Origin: Anaerolineae bacterium
GTDB lineage: Bacteria > Chloroflexota > Anaerolineae > 4572-78 > J111
Direction of reading: 5' to 3'
Length of the DNA: 15,727 bases
Assembly (NCBI GenBank): GCA_020433785.1
Contig: JAGRCC010000537.1
Coordinates: 1 to 15,727 of the forward strand
How positions within the stretch are numbered: the stretch's first letter is position 1; each line of letters starts with the position of its first letter. Below are positions 1 through 12,200 of this stretch, piece by piece. The notes under the pieces were generated by a model that searched no databases, had not been told where the DNA came from, and saw nothing but the letters and a program-made list of their open reading frames with translations. The position numbers and the translations under genes are program-made.

Positions 1-245
1 GGTCGCCGTCGCCATCCACGTCCCCCAACGCCAGACTGCGGCTGTCGCCGCCGCCGAAGGTGCTATCAGCAAGGGAGTTAAATTGCCCTTGCCCGTTGTT
101 GAGATACACCGTCTGGGCCGCGCCGTCGTTGGCGACCACGGCATCCAGGTCGCCGTCGCCATCGACATCGCCCAGCGCGACATCGGTGCTGTTGCCGCCG
201 CCGAAAGTGGGGCTGATCGGGTGTGAGATGAATATGCCCGTCCCT
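1..245 (-). other. VCBS/FG-GAP repeat array, open at window edge
   Basis: Residues about 4339-4420 show one and a half repeats: STDVALGDVDGDGDLDAVVA, then VYLNNGQGQF, then SRSLALGDVDGDGD at the edge. The DVDGDGD calcium loops are exactly 49 residues apart (147 nt), and the DNA around 1-34 and 148-181 is visibly similar. The family forms integrin-like beta-propeller blades, so more repeats are expected beyond the edge. Confidence 0.9.
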
Positions 246-3200
246 TGAGGAGCCGCCATCGTGAACTGCCACACCGTCGGGGTGACGACCTGCATCCCGA
301 TGAGGCTTTGGGGGCCGGTTGTGGCGCTCACCTGGACCTGCTCACCGGGCAGGAAGGGCCGCATCGGGTTGAAGAGGACCGTGCTGATCCCGCCGTTGAT
401 GACATTGTAGGTTTGCGTGATTTGCCCCTGGAAGTCGCTGTGAACCACGACGGTCCGGCTGGTGATGGTGCTGGCGTTCATCGGCCCGCTGTAGAAGAGC
501 GAGACGCCACTGCCGAGCGGCACGTCCTGAGCCCGCGGGTTAAAGCCGAGCAGGAGCGGCGCACTATAGCCCGTGACGCTGGCCGAAGCCGTGTTATTCG
601 CGGTGGATACCTCCGGGCTGGTGGTGGCAATGGTCGCCGTGTTGGGTATCTGCTGCGCGGGCAGCACCGCCGAGACCTGCCCGGTAACGGTGATGACCCC
701 ACCCTGACCCGGCGGCAAGGCGGCGATCTGCCATACGTAGCGGCTGCCGCCCTGCTGGGTTAGCGGCGCATCGCTCTGGCTGATCACGGCGGTATTGGTG
801 ATATTAAGCGACACCGCATCGGTTAGGGCAATGTTGTAGGCGATGCCGGGGCCGCTGTTGCTGAAGCTCAGGGTGTAGGTGACCGCATAGCCGGGCGCGA
901 CCAGCGCCGGAGCCGCCGTTTTCTGAAGCGTCAGGTCCGTCAGATTGTTGATGGTGACCGCCGTTGTGGTCAGCTGCGGCGTCAGGGTGTTGGTGGCGGT
1001 GACGGTGGCGGTGTACACGCCGGCGGCCGCGTAGGTATGACTGACCACCTGTCCTTGCGCCACGGCCCCGTCGCCAAAGGCCCAGGTGTAGCTCACCGCC
1101 GTACCCGCTGTAATTGAGGCGGTCAAGGTGGTGGTCTGGTTCAGGTTGGTGGGGCTGTCGTTGATCGCCGTTAGCCCGCCGATGGGCTCGTCCTCGATGA
1201 AGAGGGTGATGGTATCGGTCACGATGTTGCTTAGTTGGTCGGTCATGGCGGCGGTCACGGTGTAGAGGCCACGGACGGTGGGCGTCCACACCACGGACCA
1301 GGGCAGGCTGTTGACGCCGCCGCCCGCCACCGGCGTTAGCGGGACATCATTGGCCGTGACGGTGATGGTCAACACGCCGTTGCCATCGTAGGATGTCCCG
1401 GCAACGGTGGCGGGCGTGGCCTGATTCAGGGTCAAGGTTCCGCCAGGAGGCGGCATCAAGATGGTGACGGAATCGGGCGGATTGTTGCCGATAGCCCAGG
1501 CCGAGGCAAACTGAGCGACGCCCGTGCGCGTAATGCGGTCGCTGCTAAAACTGCTGGCGCCGCAGTCCCAATTCTGGCCGGCGCCAGTGTAGCGACACAG
1601 CAGGTCGTTCGCATCCGGGTTGGTAAAGGGCAAGGTGACATCGACCAAGAAGCCGTCCGTACCGTCATCGACACAGGTGCCCTGGGGCGTCATCACCCAA
1701 TAGACGCCGGGGGCGATGAGCGAGTCGGCCTGGGGATGGGTGGTGTTAAACCGCTCCACGGTCAGGCCGGTTAAGCAGCCGCCGTCATTGACCACGTTGG
1801 CGATGGCCTGCACCGGCCCGCCGAAGGTCGTACTGACGCCTTGCGTTACACTCAAGGTGATGCTCTGGAAGTCGCTGTACTGGGTCTCCACCGCGCCGAT
1901 GTCGCAGCCCCAGTCGCTGCCGCGAGGCTGGCCGCGCTGGTCGATTACCAAATCGGTACCGCAACCGGCTTGGCCCAATGGCACCCCATCGAGCAGGGGG
2001 CTGGTACTCTGCGGCACGTGCACCTGCTCAGCGGCGAGGTTTGAGGTCAGGTTGGGAATCGGGTTCAGGTCGGGGGTGATGACAGGGAAGTCGCAACTGC
2101 TGTCCGAGGCGACGTTGTAGATCGAGCCGGTGATCAGACTGGAGAAGGACACGGTGCCATAATCCAGTCGCCCCAGACAATCGAGGCTGCCGTTGTTGGC
2201 GATAACCGTTCCTTCAAACAAGCCGTTGGACCCCTCACCCGTGCGGAATAGATATTGTACACCGGGAATGCTGGCGCTGTTTGGCCCGGTATTGCTGACA
2301 ATGGTACTGTTGCGAATAAGGAACGACTTGACGATGCTGATACTGTTATCCGCTATTAACTCCACCCCCGAGGGGCTATCGGGGAAGCTGCTTAAATTGC
2401 GGTTGCCACTGACCGTGCTGTTGGTCATCGTCAACACCCCCCGGTTGGTCACGGCCGCGCTGAAGTTCGCTTCGTTGTTGATAATCGCCGTCCGATCCAG
2501 GCTGAGGTGGCTGTAGTTAGCGATGGCCCCACGATTGGTATTGTCGCGGATGACGCTGTCGGTCACAAACATGTAAGCCGTCGGGCCGCCATCAAGCTGG
2601 TCGTTGCCCAGAGCAGCCGTGTTCCCCACAAGTTGGCTCTGGTCAATATAAATTGTGCCCCCGAAATTGAGTATCCCCCCGTTCGAGTTAGCCTGATTGG
2701 CTTCAACCAGCACATTGGTCAATGACGCCCAATTTTCGTTGTATATCCCCGCCCCACCATAACTAACCACCGTGTTCTGGCTGATGTCAGCCTCAGACAG
2801 GGTCAAACGGCCCAGGTTGCGGATACCCGCCCCATAGTAAGAGTTCGGGTACGCACTATTATTGTAACCGTTGGTCACAATCAAGCCCTGCGCGGTCAGC
2901 ACCCCGCTGGTGGTGATGCTGATAACCACCCCGGCATTGAGGGCATCGATGGTGGCCTTGTAAGTCGCCGGGTCGGACGGAGCCAGCCAATTGGTGGCGG
3001 AGTAGCCGCCGTCGATGGCTATCGGCTTGTCTATCATGAGCACCTGGTTGCCGTTCACTCCGGCGCACGTGCCCGCCACTTTAATCAAGTCGCCCGGATT
3101 AGCCGCTTGAATCGCGTTGCGTAGGGCGGAGGCGTCGGCGCTGGCCGCGTCGGTCAGGCTGTCGCCGTTGGTTTCGACAAAACAACTGGTCGCCCCCAGA

Positions 3201-6200
3201 TTCAGGCTGACGGTGGTTTCCTGAGCCAGCACATAGCCATCCTGGCCGATATAGTTGAAGCTGTCATTGGCCCCGGTTTGCGTCGCCGTATAGACAAAGC
3301 TGCCGTCCGGCTGCAAGGCGACCGTCCCCCGCGTCGGCGACACGGACAAAGTGGCCGTGATAATCACCGGGTCATCATTGCCCAGCACCCCCGGCGCAGC
3401 GACCGTCAGCGGAATCCCCGGCGTAACGGTGTAATTATCCGGCGTGACCACAACGGTGGGCCGTACCAGAGCGTAAAGGGTGCGGGTCAGCCAATTCGTG
3501 GCATTGGCTTCGCCGGTCCAGTCCGGGTGGGTGCCGCTATTGTTGCCGATACCCAGATCGTCCGTACCGGCGGTGGCCCAGTCATTCCAGGCGAACAGCG
3601 TTTCGCCGACCGCGGCCCGGTGGACCTGCATCGAGCCGTAGCAGTCGGGGACGCCGCCCCGCGTATCATCGAAGTCATTCACCGCGCTGCTGCCGCCCAG
3701 CCCGGAGTCGGCGGGGGGGGTGTAGCAGTCGCTCCAAAACTCAATGTTCCCCTCAGGGAAGGGGCCGCCGACGGTTACGCCCGGTACGTTCGACAGCACG
3801 ATCAGATTACTGGTCGTCTGCTCAAAGGTGTGGGTCAGCGGGACGCCAATTGCAGTTGGGTCGCTGGTGAAGGCGTCCATCGACACATAGACCCAGTCGC
3901 GGTTCGCGCCGTCGTCTAGCTCCAGGTAATAGGCCACCCGGTCAAAGGCGGGGACCTGCGCGGAGCGGTCTACCGTGTAGGCGGGCAGGCTGGGCAGATA
4001 GTCGGTATTGGTCGGCACATCGAGCTGGTAGACCAGCATATACTCCTCGATGCCGGTAATCGTCGCCAGTCCGCCGTTGCCCGGCTTATCAACCACGCTG
4101 CTGCTGCACTGGCCGACGGTATCGCAGGCGTATAGGGTGGCGGCCTGCGAAGCCAATGTGCCGGGGCCGGCATCCAGGCGGATGGTTTGGGATTGACTAA
4201 AGGTGTTGGTATACCACCCGGCCGTTTGAGCCGTGGCGGTGGGGACATTGCCCAGCGAACAGACCCAACTGGCGTCATTCATGAAATAGTCGTCAGCGCC
4301 ACAGGTAATGGTGACCTGATCGTTGGCGTTGTCGAAGCTGGCCCCCAGCGTCAGCCGGGGGGCGATGGTATCAATCAGACCTGTCCAGACCGGGCCAATG
4401 TTGGCCGTCACCCCGTTGGCATCGCTCACGGTGATGTCCATATTGTAGGGCGCCTCCACTTGATCGGGGATGGTGTAGGACCACGTGCTAAAGTTGCTGC
4501 CCGGCTGGTCGAGAGTCAGGCTGCGGAAGTCGTCCTGCTGGGTGATCAGCGAGCGCAAGTTAAGCTTGGCCTGATCAACGCCGAGGTTGAGCGGGTTAGC
4601 AATGTCGTAGATTTCTTCCGGGTCCAGGGCAAAATCATACCACAGCACCTCGTCGAGGTCGCCGCTAAAGCCCTGCGTATTGGCGCTGAGGGTCAGCGGC
4701 AGCCCCAAGGTCACCGACTGGGTGATGGTCCCGGTTGCCTGCCCGTCGAGGTAGGCCGTCCAGGTTGTGCCGTTGGAGACCAAGGCCAGATGATGCCAGG
4801 TGTTGGTGGTCATAGCCAACGGCACGGTTTGACTGCTGCTGCCGTTATCGACCGTCATCGATTGCAGGTTGTCAGCAATGGTCAGGGTGTTGCCATTCGC
4901 TGTCGCCAGGGTGGGGGCGTAGCCCTTGCTGCCGCTGCTCCAATCCGGCTTGAGCCACATCAGCAGGCTAGACTCGCTAGAGGTGACGGTGTTGGTCACC
5001 ACCTGAAGCGTATCGCCGGCTCCGGCGAAGCGAACCGCCTCGCCGATTTTTCCGCTAACCCCGGTGGTGGGGCAGGTGATGCATTCCGGCGTCCGCAGAT
5101 TGCCGGAGCCATCGGCCAGCGGCATTAAACCCACAAAGGGCAGGTACAGCCCCGGATTGCTGGGATAGGGCAGGCTGTGGGCAAAGCCATGCAGGGTGGT
5201 ATTACTGCTGCTGATGACGGTACTCGCCAGCAGGACACCGCCTTGCGGCAAGCGGCCGTTCAGTTTGACCGTGCCGAGTATTCCATCAAACGCGTTGCCG
5301 ACCTTATCTTCGGCCATAAGCTGCACCTGATAGGACCCATAGGGCAGCGTCCCGAAGGGCAGCGTCGCCGTCCACTGGCCGCCGCTGACCGTGGCCGACT
5401 GGTATTCATTGACCGCGACGCCGTTTTCCACCAGCCGGACGACCACCGAGCCGTTGTCCAGCCCGCTGTCGGCATCGCTGATGGAGCCGTTGAGGGTGAC
5501 GCTCAGGTCCACATCATTGACCGCGGCAATGCCGCCCGGCGCATTCAGCGAGGCGACCGGCGGCTTGGCATCGATGAAAATGGTCTGCTCAATCTTACGG
5601 TTGAAGGTCGCTTTATCATAGGCTTGAACCCGGAGGGTATACGGCCCGTGGGGCAGGCCGCCGGGGAGCGACGCCAGATAGGGGGTCACGCTGGCGACGC
5701 GCGATCCGGGCGGGTCGTCACCGAGCGGAATGGTGCCGCCGCTGCTGTTTACCATGTCAACCAGCATAATGCTGAAACCAACCCCGCCATCCGGCGCGGA
5801 GATGAGGAGCTGCTGGCCGGGCGCGTTGTTCAGATAGGGGCTGGCCAGGTTCACCGACACCTGCGGTGGGTCGTTATCGACCAGGACGGTGGGCCGGATG
5901 CGGGAATCGAACCAGCGAGCCTGATAGTCATACTGATCGGCGACCTCGGCCGCCACCAGCGGACGACTGTAGAAGGCAACCTCATCCAGCTTGCCGATGA
6001 AACTGCCGCCGACCTGGGTGCTGCTGCTGCTACAGTTACCCGGCACGACGCTGCTGGAGGCGGTCACATCGGGCTGCCCGTTGATGTAAATAGTGGGGTT
6101 GCCCAGAGCGGTGTTGATAATGGCGATGTGTGTCCAGCGCTTCAGCCCGACGGCCAGGCCGCTGGTGTAGGTTGTGGTTGAGTTATCGCAGAAGGTCACA

Positions 6201-9200
6201 CGGTTGTCCGGCGACAGGCTCAGTTCCAGGCCGTTGTGCTGGAACAGCCTTTGCTCCGTCGTCAGGTCAAAGTCAGGCTCGACCCACAGGGTGATGGCGT
6301 AGTCCGTCCCGTCCAGCGAGGCCAGATCAGGGCCACCGATGGTCAGAGCCTGACCGTTCTCAAAGACCGGAGCTTCGCGCACATGGCCTCGGGCGCCGGC
6401 GGTGGGACAGGTTGAGCAACTGACCGTCAGGTTACCCCAACCGCCGTTGCTGAAGCCGGCCGCGCCGGCCTCCTCATCCAGGTGCAGGTTCAGGATGGGC
6501 GACTCGGCCATCACGGCCTGGATTTCGGCGACGCTCATCACCCGGTTGACGATGACCAGGTGGTCCAGATAGCCCTGGTAGTTATCATACCAGTCGCCGG
6601 GGAAGTTCCCGCCCAGGTTTAGATAGCCGTAGTAGGGCACAACAAACGTTGTCGCCGGTAGTTCGGCCACCTGCACGCCATCGACGAACATGCGCACCAC
6701 GTTATTGACCTTATCGCGCTGCCATGCTAAGTGATACCACTTGTTGGGGGTCAGTGTCGGGCTGCCCGACGCCGTGTAGCCGGTGACGGTCTTGTTGCCG
6801 GGGCTGTAGCCCGCCATAAACGGCTTACCATTCCTGGCCCCAAAGCCGCCCAATACATCCCGGTAGGCGAGGGTGTAGGGGGGATAATAGATGGTATAGT
6901 TGTAGGGGCTGCTGATGACCGTGCCGTAGTGATAACTTTGAACAGCAATCACATCGCGGGCGCCGCTCCAGGTGGTGGCGTTGACCCAGCCCATGAGGGT
7001 GAAGGAGACATCGCTCTCGGTGGGCGTGCCCAGGCCATAGTCGCCGGCCACCCGCTGTGAGCCTAGCTGGGTGTTTTGCCCGCCATAGGGGCCGCTGCCG
7101 TCGAAGAAGACGGCCTGATTGTTCAGCGAGGATAACCCCGCCTTGGGGCAAAGCTCAAGATAGGCATTACAGTTCATGTTGAACGAGTAGCGGGTGTCAT
7201 TGAAGACCGTCGAGGTGGGCGCTTCGTCGAATTTGTACTCAAAGCTGCGATACCCGGTTGATGACTCACGCTGGATTTCCGCCGGCGACAGGGCGCGACT
7301 ATAGATGACCTGATCCCGGACCCCGCCGAGGAAAGCGTCGTTGCGAAAGGATTGGCTTTCCCCCAGCACAAAATGGTTAGGCGGGCCGCACAGGTTAGCG
7401 ACAGAGACGGGCGTCCCCGGCACGCCGTTGGTGTAGATGGTGGCCTGTAAGCCATCGTAGCGAATAACGATGTGGTTCCACTGATTCCAGACCAGGTCTG
7501 AACCGCTGTTGGCGCGGGTGGTGCTGCTCGTTGGGCAGATCGAGCCGCTCTTGAAGTCAGTATAGACCCGTAGGCCGTTGGCGGTGACCTTAACGTTCAG
7601 CAGATCAAAATAGCCGGGGCCATAGGTTCCATCATACGGGTGATAGTTGTCTAACGTGAGCAGGCTGCGGTCTGTGGCAAAGGCCTGGCTGGGCCGCACC
7701 CAGACACTGACCGACATCTGTTGAAGGTCTGGCATGTTATAGCCCGAGGTCCAGATTTGCTGATCCCCGGCCGTGAAATTGGCATACCCGCCGCTGAAAT
7801 CGGGGCAGAAATCAAATGTACCCGGCTGTTGGCAGGCGGCCGTGTAGCCGTTGGAAGAGCGATCCAAGAGCGATCGGTAGCCATTGGCGTCGGCGGTACT
7901 GTCCAGGGTCAGGGCCTGAAGCTGGCCGGAAGCAGGCGGGGTGAAGTTTGCATCCTGGGTTACGGCCCCGGCCCGGAGGGTGGCGTTGGTCGATTGGGTC
8001 TGGGGGAAGTTGGCCGGATTGGCGTAGAGCGAGCCGCTGAGGGTAAGCACCTGCTGCCCGGTGATGGTGAACGCCTGCGTTTGCTGGACGGTGTCCTCCG
8101 GCAGTTCGGCCTCCATCAGCCCCTTGGAAACGAGGAGCGGGTCCAGGTTGCTCTTCACCTGGACGTTATAATTGAAGGAGCTGCCCGCCGCCACCACATA
8201 GTCATTGTCCGGCGAGGCTTTGACATCGGCCGACTTGATGCTGAGCGGATCGATGGCGTAGGGGGCGCGGGGGTTGAATTGGTAAATGGCCTCATAGCCG
8301 TCATTGTCCTGATCAAAGTCGGTGTCGGGCTGGAGCGGGTCGGCTGTAACGAAGGTGTAGCGGGGGGTGGTACCGCTGTACTCATAGGCCGTCAACCAGC
8401 CGCCGGACCAACTGCCGGCGGTGTTGTTGGGGTCGCCGGCGTAGCTGGCGGGGTGGAACACTTCGTCGCCGTCGAGGACCCCATCCGCGTCCGTATCGGC
8501 GGTGAGGGCGTTGGTCCCGTAGAAGACCTCCCAATAGTCGGTCAGATGATCGTTGTCTCCGTCGGCCACATTGGGGTTGAAGCCGTTATTCAGCTCCCAG
8601 TAGTCGGTCAGGCCGTCGCCGTCGGCGTCGTCCGTCAGATCGTCGGGGTCTGCCCCACCGTAGGCGGCGCTGATCAGCCCGTCGCCGTCGGCGTCCATTG
8701 AGGCCGGGAAGCGGGCATCCCACCCCAGGCCCACGCCGCCGTTGCCCCGACCCGCCAGCGTCATAAACTGGCTAAAGGTGGCCGGCAGCACATCAAACTT
8801 AACCAGGTCGCCAAAATAGCTGGCGTTCTCATACCGCTGCGGCTGGTTGTCATCGCCACAGACATACCCGCCGGCCCCCCAGCAGTTGAGCAGCGGCAGG
8901 GCGCCATGCTCGGTCAGATAAAAGGATACGCCCTGGTTGATGCCGGCCGTGGTGAGCGTGGTCTGGCCGGTGGCTTGAAAATGCGCTCTGACATCGCTGC
9001 CCACATCCGTCCAGGCCCCGCCGCCCAGGCCCAGATTATTGGTGGGGACGCCGCTCTTGGTGGGGGTCAGGTAATAGGCAAAGTTGGAGCGCTTCAGGAC
9101 CTGATTAGGGACGCTGCCCTGGTAAGACCCGGCGATGCCCACCACCGAATAGCGCCATGGCGGCGGCTTCGGTGAGATGGTGTTGGTAATAGCCAGGGTC

Positions 9201-12200
9201 ACGCTGATGGCATTGCCCACCTGGAAGCCTAAGGCGGGGTTGACCAATTTGGCGTCCGTGACATCAACGCTCAACCGGCCCGGCTTGGTGACATCGATCG
9301 GCACGGTGAATTTATAGATGGCCTCAGAGATGAGCTTGGTCAAGTAGCCCAAGTAGCCGATACACTGAAAGCTGTTCGGGTCTGAATGGGTGCCCTTACA
9401 GATGGCGAACAGGATCAAATCGACCAGGGCAAAGACCGCAAAGAAAATCGCGACAAATAGGGCGGCCGGGCCAAAGGACAGGGCAAACACGACCAAGCCG
9501 ACCACCAGCCCGGCGATGGCCTGCGACAGCGCCACGTTAAAGCCGATACTGCCCGGCGTTAAGCCCTGGCTGTACACCATGTACAAGAACAGCCCGACAT
9601 TGACCGCGATGTCAAAGACGAGGCCCCCGACCGCCGCTGTTTTGGTGACGGAGGTGATGGCCTCGATGGTGGCCATGCTGGCATTCTGAACGGCCACCGA
9701 GGCCAGGGTTAAGCCCTTCTGCGCCGCGTAGAAATTCTGCAACCGGATGACCGCCCCGGCGAGACTAACCACCCCCCCGGTCACGGACATGCCTCTGGCG
9801 GTCCAGTCCATGATGTTGGCCTGCTGGGCGTTGATCACCCCTGATCGCTGCAGCACAACGCCCAGAATGGATAGCGCCACCCCCACCGTGGCGATGGCCG
9901 CCCCGGCCGTGGCGACGTTAAAGCCGATGTCGGTATTGCTTTTGGCGTAGGTCCCGGTCCAAAAATTGGTATAAAGGTAAGCGATGCCGGCCCCGGCGCC
10001 CGTGGTGCCCGCCTTGCGCTCCCGAAACAAGCCCGGCGCCTGCCGCTGTTGGATGGCCAACTGGCCGTACTCCTGCACAAACTGAGGCTGATCAAAGGGG
10101 GCGTAGCCCGTTAGCGTCACCGCCTGCCCGTCGATGACCTTGATCGTCGCGGTCACAATGTCGTTGTATATACCGGTAATCAATAGCTCGGACATGGTCA
10201 GGGCCGGCTCGGCGCCGCCCGCCCATTGCAAAGCGGCGTCATCGAGGGGCTGCCCATTGATGACCGCGCCGTTACTGCTGGCCACCCCCACCCGCCCATT
10301 ATAGAGGGCGGCATAAAATATTTTGAAGAAGGTATGGACCGTTTCCTGGGCGGCCGTGTAGTCGGTGACCGAGCCGCCCGCAATCGAGTCGAGCGCCGCG
10401 TTACTCATCAGCCCGGTGAGACCGGCCCGCCGCCCCTCCAGGTAGGTGTCGAGGCCGTCCGCCACCCACTGGATTCCATCGTAACGGTAGGGTTTCCAAC
10501 TGGCCACGGTCAGCAGGGTGGTCTCCAGGGTATTGTTCCCGGAGCCAAAGTTGACCCCGACCTCGCCCGAGCCCTCGTTGACCGTAATATAGGGCGTGGC
10601 GGAGTTGTCCATAATCGCCACGCGCTTGCTCTCCTCGCGTAGAAAGAGCAAGCTGACGGCGTCATTGGTGGCCGCGCCGGGATAGGTTGAGCGCAGGACG
10701 TTGCCCAACTCTGTTTCCATAATGGCATTATCGCCCCGCAGGGTGTTGGCGTACTGCTGGTTCCAGATGGTGAAGGCATTGGCCGGGATGCCCCAGCGCT
10801 GGGCAGCGGAGGCCCCACTGCCGTCGCTGAAGCGGGTCACGATATCATTCAGGCTGAAGCGGCTGGTATCGGGCAGCGTTTTCGGCTCGATGAAGGCGGT
10901 CATTAAACTCCGCCCCAGATGCCACAGATCGCGCTCGTAGGGATCGCTCAGGGCGCTGTCATCGGCCACTATGGCCGCATCGAGGCCGCCATCTTCGGTC
11001 ACACTCATGCCGGTCACATAAAACGGCTCGTAATATTCTTGCAAGACCGTCACCGTCGACGTCCAGTGCTGAGTGTTGGTTACAGCGCAGTACTCAAAAT
11101 AGTTGGCCCCACTCGGCGGCTGGCAGCTATCGGTCAGGGCCGATACTTTCCACGTCAGCCGCATCTGATGGTGCGCTCCCCAACTGCCACCTGAAGGCTG
11201 GTAGGGTAGGGCCACCCGCCAGCCGACAATCCGGTCGCCAACCGTATCCTGGATGCTGTTGAGCGGCGCTCGCAGCACAACGGTACCATCGGTCTGCTGC
11301 TGGGCGGTGATGCCATATTCGTTGAGGAAACCCTGATCCAGCCAGGTGCCAATCGGGTCGGTGGCCGCCGAGGGGACGGTCCCGGAGATGGGCAGATTGC
11401 GGGTGGGAGCGGTTGGGTCCCAGGGGATGGTGATCTCCATAGCGGGGGAGACGATGATGTCGCCGTTGGCCGCCTTGCTGCCGGGGTAGCTGAAATCGGC
11501 CAGAGTGTTGGACAAGACGCGGGTGATCTGGCCCTCGGTGTCGTTTTTAGCCCAACTGTAGACGTTATCGACCAAGTAGAGCTGTTGTTCCTTCGTGGGG
11601 CGAATATCAAGCGTCACTTCCAGCGGGCGATTGGCGGTGGGGCCGTTGATGAACAGGCTGAGGCCGGGATCGGCCGCAATGGCCTTCTGCCCAACCAGGG
11701 GCGAGGTATCGACCTCATCCGGGACGCGGTCGGCGTCGTCGTCAAAGTCGTACACGTCGGGCACCCCGTCGCCGTCCGTGTCCTGGCAGGCCGAGACCAC
11801 GATGCCCTGCGGGTTGTTTTGGTCGTCCAGGTTTACCCGCTGCGGGCATTCAATGGTATCCGGTCGGCCATCGCCGTTGCTGTCGACATTTTTCGGGTTC
11901 AGATACCAGGTTTTGCCGCCCACGCTGAAGCCTTGCACTTCATCTATATCGCTAATGCTGTCGCCGTCGGTATCGACGCTGGTGGGGTTGGTTCCCAGCC
12001 GGAAAATTTCCACATCATCGGTCAGGGTGTCGCCGTCGGTATCGACGCCGGTGGTGAGCATGGCCGGGTGCGCCTGGGGAATGAGGCTGCCGGCTTTAAT
12101 CGGCGCGATGTGGGTGACCTTGTTCTCCAGCGGCGGGCGCAGCGGGTGAAACGGCATCTCGGCGAAGGTGGGCAGGGCCTCGGCCGCCTCGGCGTCCGGG

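Noticed and set aside
4187..5128. Plus-strand open frame of 313 codons
   Set aside because: Antisense to LamG domain 4 and the adjacent Ig-like part. No domain, ribosome site or neighbouring gene supports it.
5177..6181. Plus-strand open frame of 334 codons
   Set aside because: It lies wholly antisense to the LamG and Ig region of the giant gene. Its protein is Gly/Arg/Asp-rich with no family pattern and no ribosome site, a usual by-product of a GC-rich gene on the other strand.
7721..8701. Plus-strand open frame of 326 codons rich in Gly/Val
   Set aside because: Antisense to the second calcium-loop block and LamG domain 1. Its low-complexity GVGVEGVG-type text reflects the mirrored Asp/Gly codons.
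11959..12048. CRISPR-like spaced repeat
   Set aside because: There are only two copies, in frame within coding sequence and encoding calcium loops; the spacing is one protein repeat unit.
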